This document shows, piece by piece, positions 34,165 to 44,866 of a stretch of DNA of 64,000 nt. Below the pieces are notes generated by a model. The model did not search any database. It was given only the letters and a program-made list of their open reading frames with translations, and was not told the DNA's origin. The translations under genes were made by a program, and so were the position numbers. Position 1 is the stretch's first letter, and the number at the start of each line of letters is the position of its first letter. The stretch is from Cinnamomum chago (lineage: Eukaryota; Streptophyta; Magnoliopsida; Laurales; Lauraceae), in assembly GCA_038049695.1 (NCBI GenBank), contig CP142452.1, positions 71,863,501 through 71,927,500 of the forward strand, in the 5' to 3' direction.

Positions 34165-34915
34165 AGATTTTGACATATTAATTCTCCTTCAATCATCATG
34201 CTCTCCCAATTTCATGACTGGAATTCAAGTAATGTGACTAGAGTAGTTTAACTCTAGTTCACAAATATTTTTTTACTTTCCTGCTCTGAATCCCATGATA
34301 TCGAGGGATCTGAATGTAAAATGTTAAAAAACCCATGATATCATGGGATTTAGGTCTAGATAAGAAGACAGTCTAAATTTTTTAATATAAGGGATTTTTA
34401 ACTTTTTACATTTGGATCCCCCTAATATCATTGGATCCAGAGCAGAAAAGTAAAAAACAAGATGGAGACTAGAGTCAAATGACTCTCAGGTGATATTAGT
34501 TCAATTTTAATCATGATATTAGAAATGCCGGGTTTAAGGGGGATTAATATGTCGGTGATTTGATATATTAATCCCCTTACACCCTATTCCCCCAATTTTA
34601 TGACTGAAGACTTATTAATATTACCAGAGTTATTTGACTTTGGTCCGCACAATTTTTTTATTTACTTTTCTGCCCTAAATCCCATAATATAATGGGAGTT
34701 TAAAAACTTATGATATCATGGGATCCAAGTTCAGATAAGAAGACTGTCAATACTTTTTAATCTACGGGCTTTTCAACTTCTAACATTTGGATCTCATGAT
34801 ATCATGGGTTTTTAAACTCGTATGATATCATGGGATTCAGGGCAAAAAAAGTAAAAAAAAATATATATATACTTTTAGTCATAAAATTGAGAATGCAGGG
34901 GTTTAATTGGGACTG
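34165..34915. mobile_element. Two adjacent copies of a foldback MITE
   Basis: Two imperfect direct copies (about 34165-34553 and 34555-34915). Each has inverted ends (TATTAATYCC...CCCAATTT and AATTGRGAATGC...TTAAT) and internal perfect palindromes CCCATGATATCATGGG or close variants. No coding capacity. Confidence 0.6.
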
Positions 34916-34925
34916 AGATGTGAAA

Positions 34926-35063
34926 TTCCCTTTAAATAAAGGCATTAAAATGTTGATGTCCTTAATAGCCATTAATCTTTCATTGATGCGAGTTCCCTTT
35001 AAATAAAGCCATTAAAATGTTGATGTCCTTAATAGCCATTAATTAATCTTTCATTGATGCGAG
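34926..35063. repeat. Tandem duplication, 67-bp unit
   Basis: TTCCCTTTAAATAAAG through CATTGATGCGAG occurs twice (starts at 34926 and 34993). The second copy has an extra TTAA. Confidence 0.85.
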
Positions 35064-35633
35064 TGAGTGGTGGTGTTGACAGCTTAATCCTCAAGCAAAT
35101 CTATCCTACTCGTCAAGAATCATGGTGGACCCCACATGAGATAGGCTTTTCTTTTTCCGGCCAGCCTGTCTCTTGATAAGGAATAAGAAAAAGATAGATG
35201 GAGACAAAAGCTCGCATGCGACGCATTGAGCAGGCGAATTGTCAGACATTCATCAAACACAAGAGCCAGTGGTAAAACACTAAAAACAGCTCGTTTAGGA
35301 CAAAGTTCCATAAAGAAATATATAAAATAAAGGGCAAGTATATGGATGTCATGAGATTACGAAGAGATCTGCTCCCATCATCACATCATCACTTCGTGGC
35401 CCACCAAATTCCTGGTTTAGATGATCTTTAATTGGACAAATTAACTGCCTTCAGAGTGTTGACACAACATTGACTAGCTAGTTTGCCTTCCAATCATGCA
35501 AAATAAACTAATTCTTCTTTTCTTATGAGACTGCTTTTAGGAGCGTTATGCTTTTGATTTGTAAAAGATAAAGGTTTAGCCATAGAGACATTGACAAGAC
35601 ATAGTTCCACTAATGCATTGAGAAAGCAAATAT

Positions 35634-35639
35634 TTTATT
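35634..35639 (-). terminator. Poly(A) signal of EXT1
   Basis: AATAAA on the minus strand, about 230 bp into the second 3'-UTR exon of EXT1. EXT2 has AATAAA at a comparable position (47319-47324). Confidence 0.55.
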
Positions 35640-35867
35640 CACTCTCTACATTTACCAAAAGCAGACTAGACTGCATACAAATATATATATCTATATGGGC
35701 CGGTCCCCTTTAGGATTCTAAACACTACATCAGAGAGCTAACTTTTCTTCGCCCCCACATTTATCATAAACAGGAAAAGTCACACAGAGAAACTGCACAT
35801 CTTTTAAGTAAATCTGCAGCTCTCTCCCCTTATTACATCGCTACGTTGAAAGAAGTATAATGCTTTC

Positions 35868-35970
35868 CTGCAAAACAGAATTGATACAAAAATGGTCAAT
35901 GCATGAACTATATTTTAGGTAGAAAGTTAAAGAAGCCTTAACTAAAAAGAGAGTGTTAAAGCAAGCTTAC
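35868..35970 (-). other. 3'-UTR intron of EXT1
   Basis: The minus-strand donor GTAAGCTTGC lies 22 bp after the stop codon. The acceptor TTCTGTTTTGCAG ends at 35868. The same donor and a related acceptor occur in both paralogs, and introns just after the stop codon are common in extensin genes. Confidence 0.65.
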
Positions 35971-35992
35971 GTTTTTCATTACAGCACTCGTC

Positions 35993-37756
35993 TTAGTAGT
36001 GATGAGGAGGAGGAGGTGAAGTATACAAGTAGACAGGTGGAGGGGGTGACTTGTACTTGTAAACTGGGGGAGGTGGTGGTGGAGACTTGTATATGTAGGG
36101 TGGCAGCACATGGTGGGGTGGTGGGGGTGGTGACTTGTACTTGTACACTGGGGTCGGTGGTGGTGGAGACTTGTATTTGTAGGGTGGCAACTCATGGTGT
36201 GGTGGTGGGGGAGGAGACTTGTATTTGTAGGGTGGCAACTCATGGTGTGGTGGTGGGGGAGGGGACTTGTATTTGTAGGGTGGTGGAGGTGGTGACTTGT
36301 ACTTGTACACTGGGGGAGGTGGTGGTGGAGACTTGTATATGTAGGGTGGCAGCTCATGGTGTGGTGGTGGGGGAGGAGACTTGTATTTGTAGGGTGGTGG
36401 AGGTGGTGACTTGTACTTGTACACTGGGGGAGGTGGTGGTGGAGACTTGTATATGTAGGGTGGCAGCTCATGGTGTGGTGGTGGGGGAGGAGACTTGTAT
36501 TTGTAGGGTGGTGGAGGTGGTGACTTGTACTTGTACACTGGGGGAGGTGGTGGTGGAGACTTGTATATGTAGGGTGGCAGCTCATGGTGTGGTGGTGGGG
36601 GAGGAGACTTATATTTGTAGGGTGGTGGAGGTGGTGACTTGTATTTGTAGGGAGGTAGCTCATGGTGGGGTGGCGGGGGTGGTGACTTGTACTTGTATGG
36701 AGGATGAGGATACTCCTTGGGGGGCGGTGGAGGAGGAGACTTGTACTTGTATGGAGGATGAGGATACACCTTGGGGGGCGGTGGAGGAGGAGACTTGTAC
36801 TTGTATGGAGGTTTGGGGAGCGGTGGAGGAGGAGACTTGTACTTGTATGGAGGACGAGGATGCTCCTTGGGGGGCGGTGGAGGAGGAGACTTGTATTTGT
36901 ATGGAGGATGAGGATACACCTTGGGGGGCGGTGGAGGAGGAGACTTGTATTTATATGGAGGATGAGGATGCTCCTTCGGGGGCGGTGGAGGAGGAGACTT
37001 GTATTTGTATGGAGGATGATGATGATGATGATGCTCCTTGGGGGGTGGTGGAGGAGGAGACTTGTATTTGTATGGAGGATGAGGGTACACCTTGGGGGGT
37101 GGTGGTGGAGGAGACTTGTATTTGTATGGAGGATGAGGATGCTCCTTGGGGGGTGGTGGAGGAGGAGACTTGTATTTGTAAGGAGGATGATGATGATGAT
37201 AATGCTCCTTTGGAGGTGGTGGGGGAGGAGACTTGTATTTGTATGGAGGATGAGGGTGCTCCTTGGGGGGTGGTGGGGGAGGAGACTTGTACTTGTATGG
37301 AGGATGAGGGTACTCCTTGGGGGGTGGTGGGGGTGGTGACTTATACTTGTAAGGAGGCAACACGTGGTGGGGTGGTGGTGGAGGAGGAGACTTGTACTTG
37401 TATGGAGGATGAGGGTGCTCCTTGGGGGGTGGTGGGGGAGGAGACTTGTATTTGTACACTGGGGTGGGTGGTGGCGGCGGTGGGGGTGGTGACTTATACT
37501 TGTAAGGAGGCAACTCATGGTGGGGTGGTGGTGGAGGAGGAGATTTGTACTTGTAGACATGGGGAGGAGGTGGTGGGGGTGATTTGTAGTAGTAGGGAGG
37601 ATGAAGAGGCTTCTTAGGAGGGGGTGGTGGAGATGAGTAATAGTAGTTGGCACTAGTCTCTAGAGGCAAACAAAGGGAAACCAGTACCACCAAAAGGGTG
37701 GCAATGGAGGAGGCCCTTAAGGCCCCCTTCTCTACTCTTCCCATCTTCACTCCCAT
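35993..37756 (-). CDS. Extensin (hydroxyproline-rich cell-wall glycoprotein), EXT1
   Basis: 587 residues from ATG 37756 to TAA 35993. The upstream GTG codons in frame are not plausible starts; the ATG at 37744 is an alternative. The signal peptide has a hydrophobic core at about residues 18-32 and a likely cut after TSA (36). The rest is classical extensin: Ser-Pro3-6 blocks (SPPPPPP), where Pro hydroxylation and Ser/Hyp glycosylation are known for the family, alternating with YKYK and VYKYK motifs that can form Tyr cross-links. Spacers are [13 protein letters not shown] and KVYPHPP. It ends [13 protein letters not shown]. It should be secreted and form part of the primary wall network. The C-terminal half has 114-bp (38-residue) tandem repeats. 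The sequence includes a run of six His. A TATA box and a 3'-UTR intron are present. Confidence 0.93.
   Translation of the reverse strand: MGVKMGRVEKGALRASSIATLLVVLVSLCLPLETSANYYYSSPPPPPKKPLHPPYYYKSPPPPPPHVYKYKSPPPPPPHHELPPYKYKSPPPPPPPPTPVYKYKSPPPPPPKEHPHPPYKYKSPPPPPPHHVLPPYKYKSPPPPPPKEYPHPPYKYKSPPPPPPKEHPHPPYKYKSPPPPPPKEHYHHHHPPYKYKSPPPPPPKEHPHPPYKYKSPPPPPPKVYPHPPYKYKSPPPPPPKEHHHHHHPPYKYKSPPPPPPKEHPHPPYKYKSPPPPPPKVYPHPPYKYKSPPPPPPKEHPRPPYKYKSPPPPLPKPPYKYKSPPPPPPKVYPHPPYKYKSPPPPPPKEYPHPPYKYKSPPPPPHHELPPYKYKSPPPPPYKYKSPPPPPHHELPPYIYKSPPPPPPVYKYKSPPPPPYKYKSPPPPPHHELPPYIYKSPPPPPPVYKYKSPPPPPYKYKSPPPPPHHELPPYIYKSPPPPPPVYKYKSPPPPPYKYKSPPPPPHHELPPYKYKSPPPPPHHELPPYKYKSPPPPTPVYKYKSPPPPPHHVLPPYIYKSPPPPPPVYKYKSPPPPVYLYTSPPPPHHY
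36281..36636 (-). repeat. 114-bp in-frame tandem repeat in EXT1
   Basis: TGGTGGAGGTGGTGACTTGT recurs at 36281, 36395, 36509 and 36623, exactly 114 bp apart and nearly identical between. Each unit encodes 38 residues ending in PPPPPHHEL. Confidence 0.85.
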
Positions 37757-37797
37757 ATGGGTAGTTGCTATGCTCTGAAGCACCCTCCATCCCCACT

Positions 37798-37805
37798 TTA
37801 AATAG
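37798..37805 (-). promoter_or_regulatory. TATA box of EXT1
   Basis: TATTTAAA on the minus strand, about 42 bp upstream of the ATG, implies a very short leader. EXT2 and EXT3 have TATA boxes at equivalent positions. Confidence 0.6.
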
Positions 37806-39715
37806 ATACCAATTTACCTCAAAACCTACATAATTCATCCTGGTAAAAGACAACTGGCCATGATTAATGCGAAACATATTGAGATGACTGATTTGACCAT
37901 GGCTTTGTTTAATTAGGAGCAGCCAACAGGCATCAATGGTTGCAAGCTAAGCATATGTAATAATTAAACTACTAGTACCTTTCTTTTGTGATGCAATAAT
38001 TCACACTTGGAAAGTCCACACTAGTGTGTTGCTATATTGATTCCATGTCCATGTTCATCTTGAAAAAAGTGGCCCCATGCCATACTTTTCCAAGTGACTT
38101 CCCTTCTGGGGGCGGGCGGCTTGACTCTTCTCGATCTATTATTTATGTGTGTGTGAAATTTGCATGGCCAGATCTAATTTCATCCCAAAAATTATTATTT
38201 TATGCCTTGCCCTAGGTGGCAGGGAATCTACCCACAGGGAGTACCAGGACCTACCAGGTCCACATTTGTGTCCAACCGTACTGTCTTCCATGAATATGAT
38301 AAAGAGGGTTTGCCTAATTAACAATCACATCCTGCGAAGACTATTCAGTAATGATACCTACCCTTATCTATGGGTTGCAATTTTTGACCTCACCCTAATT
38401 CAACTTGGTGATTTTGGATCAGAATTGTGAACCCAGTCACTAAAATGTGTTGGTTTAGAGTTGTCCATGTTGAATATTCACTCTGCCAACCTAATCCATT
38501 CTTCTTATACTTGCAACAACTCAGCCAATCTACTGATGGCTTATCCTTTTCTCTATAAATAAATTATGGTAGAGCTTTAAAATATTATAAAAAAATAAAT
38601 ATAAAAGAAATCTATCAAAATGCATGTAAAATCTCTAATCTATAACCTAATTTAGACTATTCATAAATTTGATAAATCAATTAAAACTATGTGCAAATAG
38701 TCATATGGAGGGCATAGACCCGCACGACACGGCCCATGGACGTTGTGCCTGTGGGACGTGCTAGGCCAAGGTCTTGATGGGTCATGCCTAATTTTATTGT
38801 TTACACATAAGGCTTTGTTCTACTAAGGGGTAACTCTCACGGCTTGTGTAGTAAAATTAGAATTGTAAGCCTCTTTTATGGGACCCACTTGGACGCAATC
38901 TACTCATAGGAGGATGGTGTGATTGAAATGTCTCATCTTGGATATGACTTTAGGCGAAACTCATCTCAATCAAATCATTATATATATCCAGTGATTTAGG
39001 TGCCTTAACTTTTAATGGTTTCTTAAGTTAATTTCTTTTTATCCGTTTAAAAAAAAGTTGACTTTTTTTTTTTATCAAATTCAATCCAATGGTGAATATA
39101 ATTCAAATTAATGCCAAATTAGAATAAGTGGAAATTCCTGAGTATGTGAAAAAGTCAAAAGTTTTTATGAAATTCAATTCAACGGTGAGTATAATTCAGA
39201 TTAGTGCCAAATAATATGAGTGAAAATTCATGGGAGTTTAGTGAGTATGTGGGGGCTGGATTGATCATGGGGTCCCACATGACTGTAAAAAAGTTACTTT
39301 TGACATGCCCGTATGGAAAAAGTTTGATATGAGATCCTTCTGATCTAGCAGGTCTACATGACGATTTGGGTGTATGGATGGGATATTTCATCTAGTGGGT
39401 CCCACATGGAGAAGTTGGTGAGTTAGATCTAGTGGGTAATATTTAGATAGTCATCATGGTAATTATAAACTCGGTGGATGGTTGGATCTTTTGTCTAGTT
39501 AGTTCCACCGAATGAGTGGATGATCAATCTTTCATGTAGTGGCCGTGGGTACTATTTAGAGGTTTGGATAGTTGGAGAAGTTGATTGGAAGAGGATAGGC
39601 TGCATAGGCATGATAATGACAGGATTTTAGGGGGAAATAGTTTAGGAGATGAATTTGAATATGATGTAACGAGATGAGATAAATATGGAGAGGCGCAGTA
39701 GCCCACGTAAAAGCC
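37806..39715. other. EXT1 upstream region, no supported gene
   Basis: The first about 80 bp resemble the promoters of EXT2 and EXT3 (CCTCAAAACCTAC...AATTCATC). A further short match around 38150-38180 (GTGTGAAATTTGCATGGCCA) corresponds to about 49530-49560. Beyond that, no coding sequence is recognised. Confidence 0.55.
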
Positions 39716-39724
39716 AAAGCCTAT

Positions 39725-40035
39725 AATTTTTTTTCTTGGGTATTTGACACTTTATTAGAATAGTAAAAGTCAAGTAAATATTCTATTTCTCATAGAAGAA
39801 ATCACATCAAAAGTACTTTAATTTAAATTTCTCTCTATCTTTTTAAAAAAAAAGTAAAAAAGCAACCACGTTTATCAACTAAAAGACAAAAAAAAAAAAA
39901 CTATTTTTTTTATACAAAAAGTCAAAAATATTTCATTCCAAACAACTAAAAATAAAATACCATCATAACTCACTTATATTTTATTCCCTCCTTACTTCAC
40001 TTGATTTTAAAAGTAAAATTATCAAACGGGATGGA
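39725..40035. mobile_element. MITE related to 41653-41958
   Basis: Shares the order TTTGACACTTTA, AGTAAAAGTCAA, ATCACATCAAAAGTAC, CTAAAAGACAAAAAAAA and AACTAAAAATAAAATA with 41653-41958, with inverted ends. Boundaries are approximate. Confidence 0.55.
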
Positions 40036-40359
40036 TCGATCTGCAGTTGTAGCTCTCTTGATTAGGGACTTGGATACGGTACGTACGGGTGCCTTAGCAT
40101 TTATAATCATCAAAATTGACCCCTAAAAATTAGGCTATGGGTTGACATTTCCAATTTGATTAATAAATGGGTCAAGCTTTGTTTGGGCTAGTAGTTTGTA
40201 CTTTGAAAAGATTAAGTTATCTACGGAATCGAATGGCATAACAGACCAATTAATAATTTAAGATGTCCCTTTAGGTACAAAATTGTGAACATCGGTATCC
40301 GTTTTTTTTTGCTCGAAACATTTTGACATATTGGGCATGTTTGGGCCTTAATTTTTTAA

Positions 40360-40500
40360 AGGGATATGCTCTTATGAGATATGCTCTTACCTTATTATGA
40401 GAGATAAGGTGGGGGTGAGCCCTCACATCCTCCCCACCTTAAGGTAAGAGATTTTCTCACACCTTTCCACTTTATCTCTCATAATAATGTGAGAGATTGT
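40360..40500. mobile_element. Small palindromic MITE, family A, copy 3
   Basis: ATGCTCTTATGAGATATGCT and TTATGAGAGATAAGGTGG pair with CCACTTTATCTCTCATAATA downstream. The centre CCCTCACATCC is shared with copy 1. Confidence 0.55.
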
Positions 40501-40791
40501 TAAAAAGGCACAGTTAATTCAATGGATAACCTGATTTATCTTAAGTTGCAGTTATTTACGGGTGAACAAACTCACAGCAAATAGGATGCACCAGGGAAGC
40601 TTATGTAGAACTGAATATATATTGTGAGAAGTTCTCCAAAGAAGTGTTTTTGGGATTAGAGAAGGGCCACGAACTAGAAGGTCTAGATGCACTGTGGGGT
40701 GGGGTGTGAAATGAAACAGGAATGGAGAGTAGGTAACCCCCTAAGCCCTTGAAAAAAAAACATAAAACAATAAAAAAGCAATGTTTGGATT

Positions 40792-40850
40792 GATCTGCTG
40801 TCGATTCTAGCCAACAATCTTGTCGGTTGCCCATCTCAGTGCATGTTCTT
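40792..40850. repeat. Block conserved upstream of EXT1 and EXT2
   Basis: GATCTGCTGTCGATTCTAGC through GCCCATCTCAGTGCAT matches 51181-51234 (GATCTGCTGTCGACTCTAAC...). It lies about 3.0 kb upstream of the EXT1 ATG, against 2.05 kb for EXT2. It marks an older duplication and may be constrained. Confidence 0.65.
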
Positions 40851-41389
40851 GGAATCAAAATCAATGAGATTGTCAAATTAATGAGCCATCGTCAAATTAA
40901 TGAGATTGTCTAGTGATATAATTCCCTGGTGTATTAATATTAGTCTGTCTCAAATACATACGTCGGCAACTTTAATTATCACCAGGTGGTCTGCATGTAG
41001 ATCGCAAAACAGTTTTCGTCATAATAAAAACTTATCATGATAAAGCATCTTCTCGGGATTTGCACACTTTTACTGTTACAACTCCACGGTCATTTACCCA
41101 TTGTGAAAAAAAAAATTCCTTGGTGTTTCATTAATCTTTGTTTGCAATGCTAGAGAGATTTATTACGAAAAACTATTTTATCATGAGCACAAGGGGTTGT
41201 CTAGTTGGTTGGCAACCTGTATCTCACCCAGCTATTTAGGGATTGGTCCATGAGTATATCACTCCTTCCATTTATCTGTTTGGACCCTCTCTAGAGTCCA
41301 CAAAATAAAAATAGACTTTATAAATCTTTTTGCTAGAAAGGATTTTATAAACTTAAGTAAACATATATATATATATATATATATATATG

Positions 41390-41575
41390 TAGGGGAGGTT
41401 TCAAGTGCATCCATTCCTCACCATAAGGTGAGGGACACTTCCATAATTGGACATTTTCAAGTACAAAAGTTATTTTTCAAGTACATAGGGTGAGGTACAC
41501 ATCCTTGTCTTCATGTGCAAAAATGGGAAGTGTCTCTCACCCTATGATGAGGGATAGATGCACTTGAAACTTTCC
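41390..41575. mobile_element. MITE family B, copy 2, inserted in a (TA)n tract
   Basis: The left arm GGGGAGGTTTCAAGTGCATC and right arm GATGCACTTGAAACTTTCCC are inverted, with (TA)n on both sides. It contains TTCAAGTACA repeats like 31430-31680. Confidence 0.7.
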
Positions 41576-41652
41576 CATATATGTATATATAATTTACTTG
41601 CATTCATGATAATTTAATCAAAATTAATAAGAACTTAGTATCAATATTCCTT

Positions 41653-41958
41653 GGGCCAGTTTGACACTTTACTAGTTTAGTAAAAGTCAAATAAAGCCTC
41701 CATTTTTCAGACAAGATGTCACATCAAGAGTACATTTATTCAAAATTCCCTCATCATCTTTTTAAAAAAAAATAAAGCAATCTTCTTTCTTCACTAAAAG
41801 ACAAAAAAAAACTCCATTTTTCTTATATAAAAAGTAAAAAAGAATCTATACCAAATAACTAAAAATAAAATATCATCATAACCCACTCATATTTTATTCT
41901 CTCTTGATTTGACACTTTACTTTATCTTTATTTTACGGTAAGATTACCAAATAGGCCC
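41653..41958. mobile_element. MITE with GGGCC...GGCCC ends
   Basis: Ends GGGCCAGTTTGACACTTTAC and the inverse of GGGCCTATTTGGTAATC. Internal TTGATTTGACACTTTACTTT links it to the GTCAAATCAAG family. No coding capacity. Confidence 0.65.
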
Positions 41959-42640
41959 TAGTTTTGACCATAAAACATTAATTACCTTGCTAAAATGCTA
42001 ACTAAATTTTTTTGCTCCATATTATTTGGGAGGTTTAAAAGTTTTTATGAGCCTTTTTGGATACTTTGAGCTTAATTTTTAAGAAGGGTTTACCAGATTC
42101 TTTGCCAAGCGTATTTGAAGCGTGGGAGGTGGTCCCTATGTTGAGATGACAAGATTTTTAGACAAGTTTCTAAATTGATGGATGAGATTGAATGTTTGGC
42201 TGTTTCTAGATTTGCAAAATGATTTTTTTTTTTAAAGAAGTAAATTTGATAGCTTTAGAATGGATATATGTAAAAAACCACGTGCCAATCCAAGAGCCTA
42301 AGTCCAAATGGGTACGTGAACCCCTGTCCAACTCGAGACTTGGACTTCCCAAAAATCTGCTCCTTCCATGCACCCAATGGATAAGCCCCGGATCTTGGGA
42401 CGCGGGGTGCACCCAATGCATAAGCCCCGGATATTGGGTGATATTGGGTGCGGGGGAGGTCTTTAGTGGTGGAGGGTGATTCACTAAGTTTGATTCTTCT
42501 ACTAGAGGTTCTCCAAGAGGATTCCATTTTTCATTTATGAGATGTAGACATTGTCCTTATAAAAGTTTAAACGTGTTGGGTGGTCCCCAAATGCATTTGC
42601 AGACTCATTGGCTAAAGTAGTGGTAGATAGATCTTTACCT

Positions 42641-42768
42641 TCTTTGTTAGTTCTTTGTCATGCTTTTTATTTAGTCTCTAGTACAACTATACAATTCTTA
42701 CATTTCTTTGTTAGTTCTTTGTCATGCTTTTTATTTAGTCTTTAGTACAACTATACAATTCTTTTATT
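42641..42768. repeat. Tandem duplication, 64-bp unit
   Basis: TCTTTGTTAGTTCTTTGTCA continuing to ACTATACAATTCTT starts at 42641 and 42705 with one or two differences. Confidence 0.85.
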
Positions 42769-42874
42769 GTGCTACCGACATTCTCTCTCTCTCTCTCACA
42801 TCCCGGAGTGGCCCTGGACATACTTGAATGGGCTTGGACCCCACCTCTTCTCTACCCATGAACAACCGTGGGAT

Positions 42875-43063
42875 CGGGATCCCCTCTTTGGTCCAAATTG
42901 GGAAGTCCTGTTTGGACCAATCAGGGGATGTCACATGGGATGAAATTTTGTTTTTAAAAGATGAATTTTTTTAAAAAAGATGGTATGTAACATCTTAATC
43001 CCGTGTGGCACCCCCCGATTGGTCCAAACAGGGCTTCCCTATTTGGACCAAATAGGGGATCCG
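42875..43063. mobile_element. Foldback MITE, about 190 bp
   Basis: Left arm GGGATCCCCTCTTTGGTCCA through GGACCAATCAGGGG pairs with the right arm ending GGACCAAATAGGGGATCCG. The loop is A/T-rich. Confidence 0.7.
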
Positions 43064-44851
43064 TTTCCACAACCCTAATACGTCTGTTCCAAGTTCAGAC
43101 AAACCAAACCATTCAACAATGTGGCCCACTAGTCCGGGTCAATAAAAAAAAATAAAATGATGTAGGTTCATATTTTTCAACATATTCTTCCACTTATAGG
43201 GTTTGTTTGAGGGGTCATCCTCCAAGAGGCCCACCCTTCCCTTCTTTCAACACAAAGGGCCGGGCCTGTAATCCAATTCAAACCTACCCTTGTCAGTTTG
43301 TGTTGATTTTGTCATTATCACATTAAAACTCAATCACCAAAAATTGGACTTACATAAATCCCATTATAACACAAAGCCTGTAATTCAAGGGATTAATTAG
43401 AGCTTTTGATCACATTGGGTGGGGACCTTATCCATGTGCAAATCTATCTATCTATCCATCTGTCTACTCATCTGGTCTTGGCGTGTTTTGCGGGATTTTT
43501 TGGACTCTTGTCACTTTGAACGATAGATGGGGAAGATAAAATTCGCGTTCAAAATGTTGAAAATTGAAACAAACAGGATGTCGTCATTTCGTCAACTGCC
43601 ATTAAACAAAGGGATCGGCCATAATCTATTATATTAAATATCCTAATCACAGCAGTCAAACTTCGGTTGGGAATTATTCGATTTTTATAGGGTACCAAGT
43701 TTAATTAATAATCTGGCATGAAACATTCATTTCAATCGAGATCTAAAATTTAAAACATACTCTATTAATTGTGATCCAATGAAATTTTGGAGCTAGCAGC
43801 TAGTATTGAGGTTACCTTCTATCATGAGTTTAAATCTGCCAACTCCACGGCTGATGTGCTAGCCAATCAAGGGATTGATAGGATTTGTTCCTTGGGTAGG
43901 AGTGATTATGTAATTGGGTGTCTTTTTTTTTTTTTTTTTTAAGTTGGGCGTGTTGCATCTCTCTTGCGCCTTTCCCATTCATCATTTTTGTATTTTTTCT
44001 GTACTCTTTACTAGATTCTTATTTCTAATGAATTCTATCGTTATTGTTTAAAAATAAAATAAAATTGTGATTCAATTTTGAATTTACAACCCATTTGTGT
44101 ACGTGATTTTTTTTCCCAGTTTTATTGCTCTGATTCATGCTCAAGTCTCTATCCAACATGAGGGTTGATTAGTGGTTGTATATGTGTATAGGGTTTGGTG
44201 ATATACATTGGAGATATGGATGGGGTATCAACTTTTTTAGGATTTAAATCCTCTCTCCTCTTAAGTCATTTTCCATTAGAGAGGAGAAAATTACACAATT
44301 TATTTTCTTTAATTTTAACCACTTTGAAACATAGGAGACAAATGGGCCCCTATTGATTCAAACAAGATCATTATTTATAATTTTAGTTGAATATCATGCA
44401 AATATGTTTTTTTTTTTATTCTGATTTTATTGACAAAAACGCCCTCATTAAGGCAGAGTTTCAAATACATATAGTTAGTGCTAATTTCAACCGAATCCTC
44501 TGCAAAAACTTCTTTAATTGATTCTAATTTTATTGACAAAAATGGACTGCCTCATTAAGGGAAAAAAACTAAAAGGGTTTTCTGTTTCTTCCCCTCCTTT
44601 GAATGTAGAAAGGATTTTAGGAACTCCAAAAATCTCATATATATATATAGTTTACATTATTAGGATTTAGCTCAAGGGATGATTATTTGCTTCTTTCTTT
44701 CAATATATATGGTTTATATAAATTTATTTTTGCTAATTCAATTATAGCTCAATGGTGAGACACCTGATCTCTGGCACACAAACAACTAGGGACTAATCTT
44801 TGGTTGTAAAGCTTATGGATTGAGGCGTGTAGGTAAGGTGTCTGCTTTCAA
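43064..44851. other. Intergenic DNA, no supported gene
   Basis: AT-rich with T runs (43923-43942, 44407-44418). A tRNA A-box-like TATAGCTCAATGG occurs at 44744-44756 without a matching B box. Confidence 0.5.
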
Positions 44852-44866
44852 CATGTGAGTGTTTTA

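Noticed and set aside
35953-37617. 554-codon plus-strand frame opposite EXT1, and a 565-codon shifted minus-strand frame
   Set aside because: Both are by-products of the repetitive extensin sequence, which stays open in several frames. They lack a start context, domains and splice signals, while the extensin frame has a signal peptide and family motifs.
37756-37783. Extension of EXT1 to a start at 37783
   Set aside because: The codon there is GTG, and the TATA box at 37798-37805 would place transcription start near or inside it. The first ATG is 37756.
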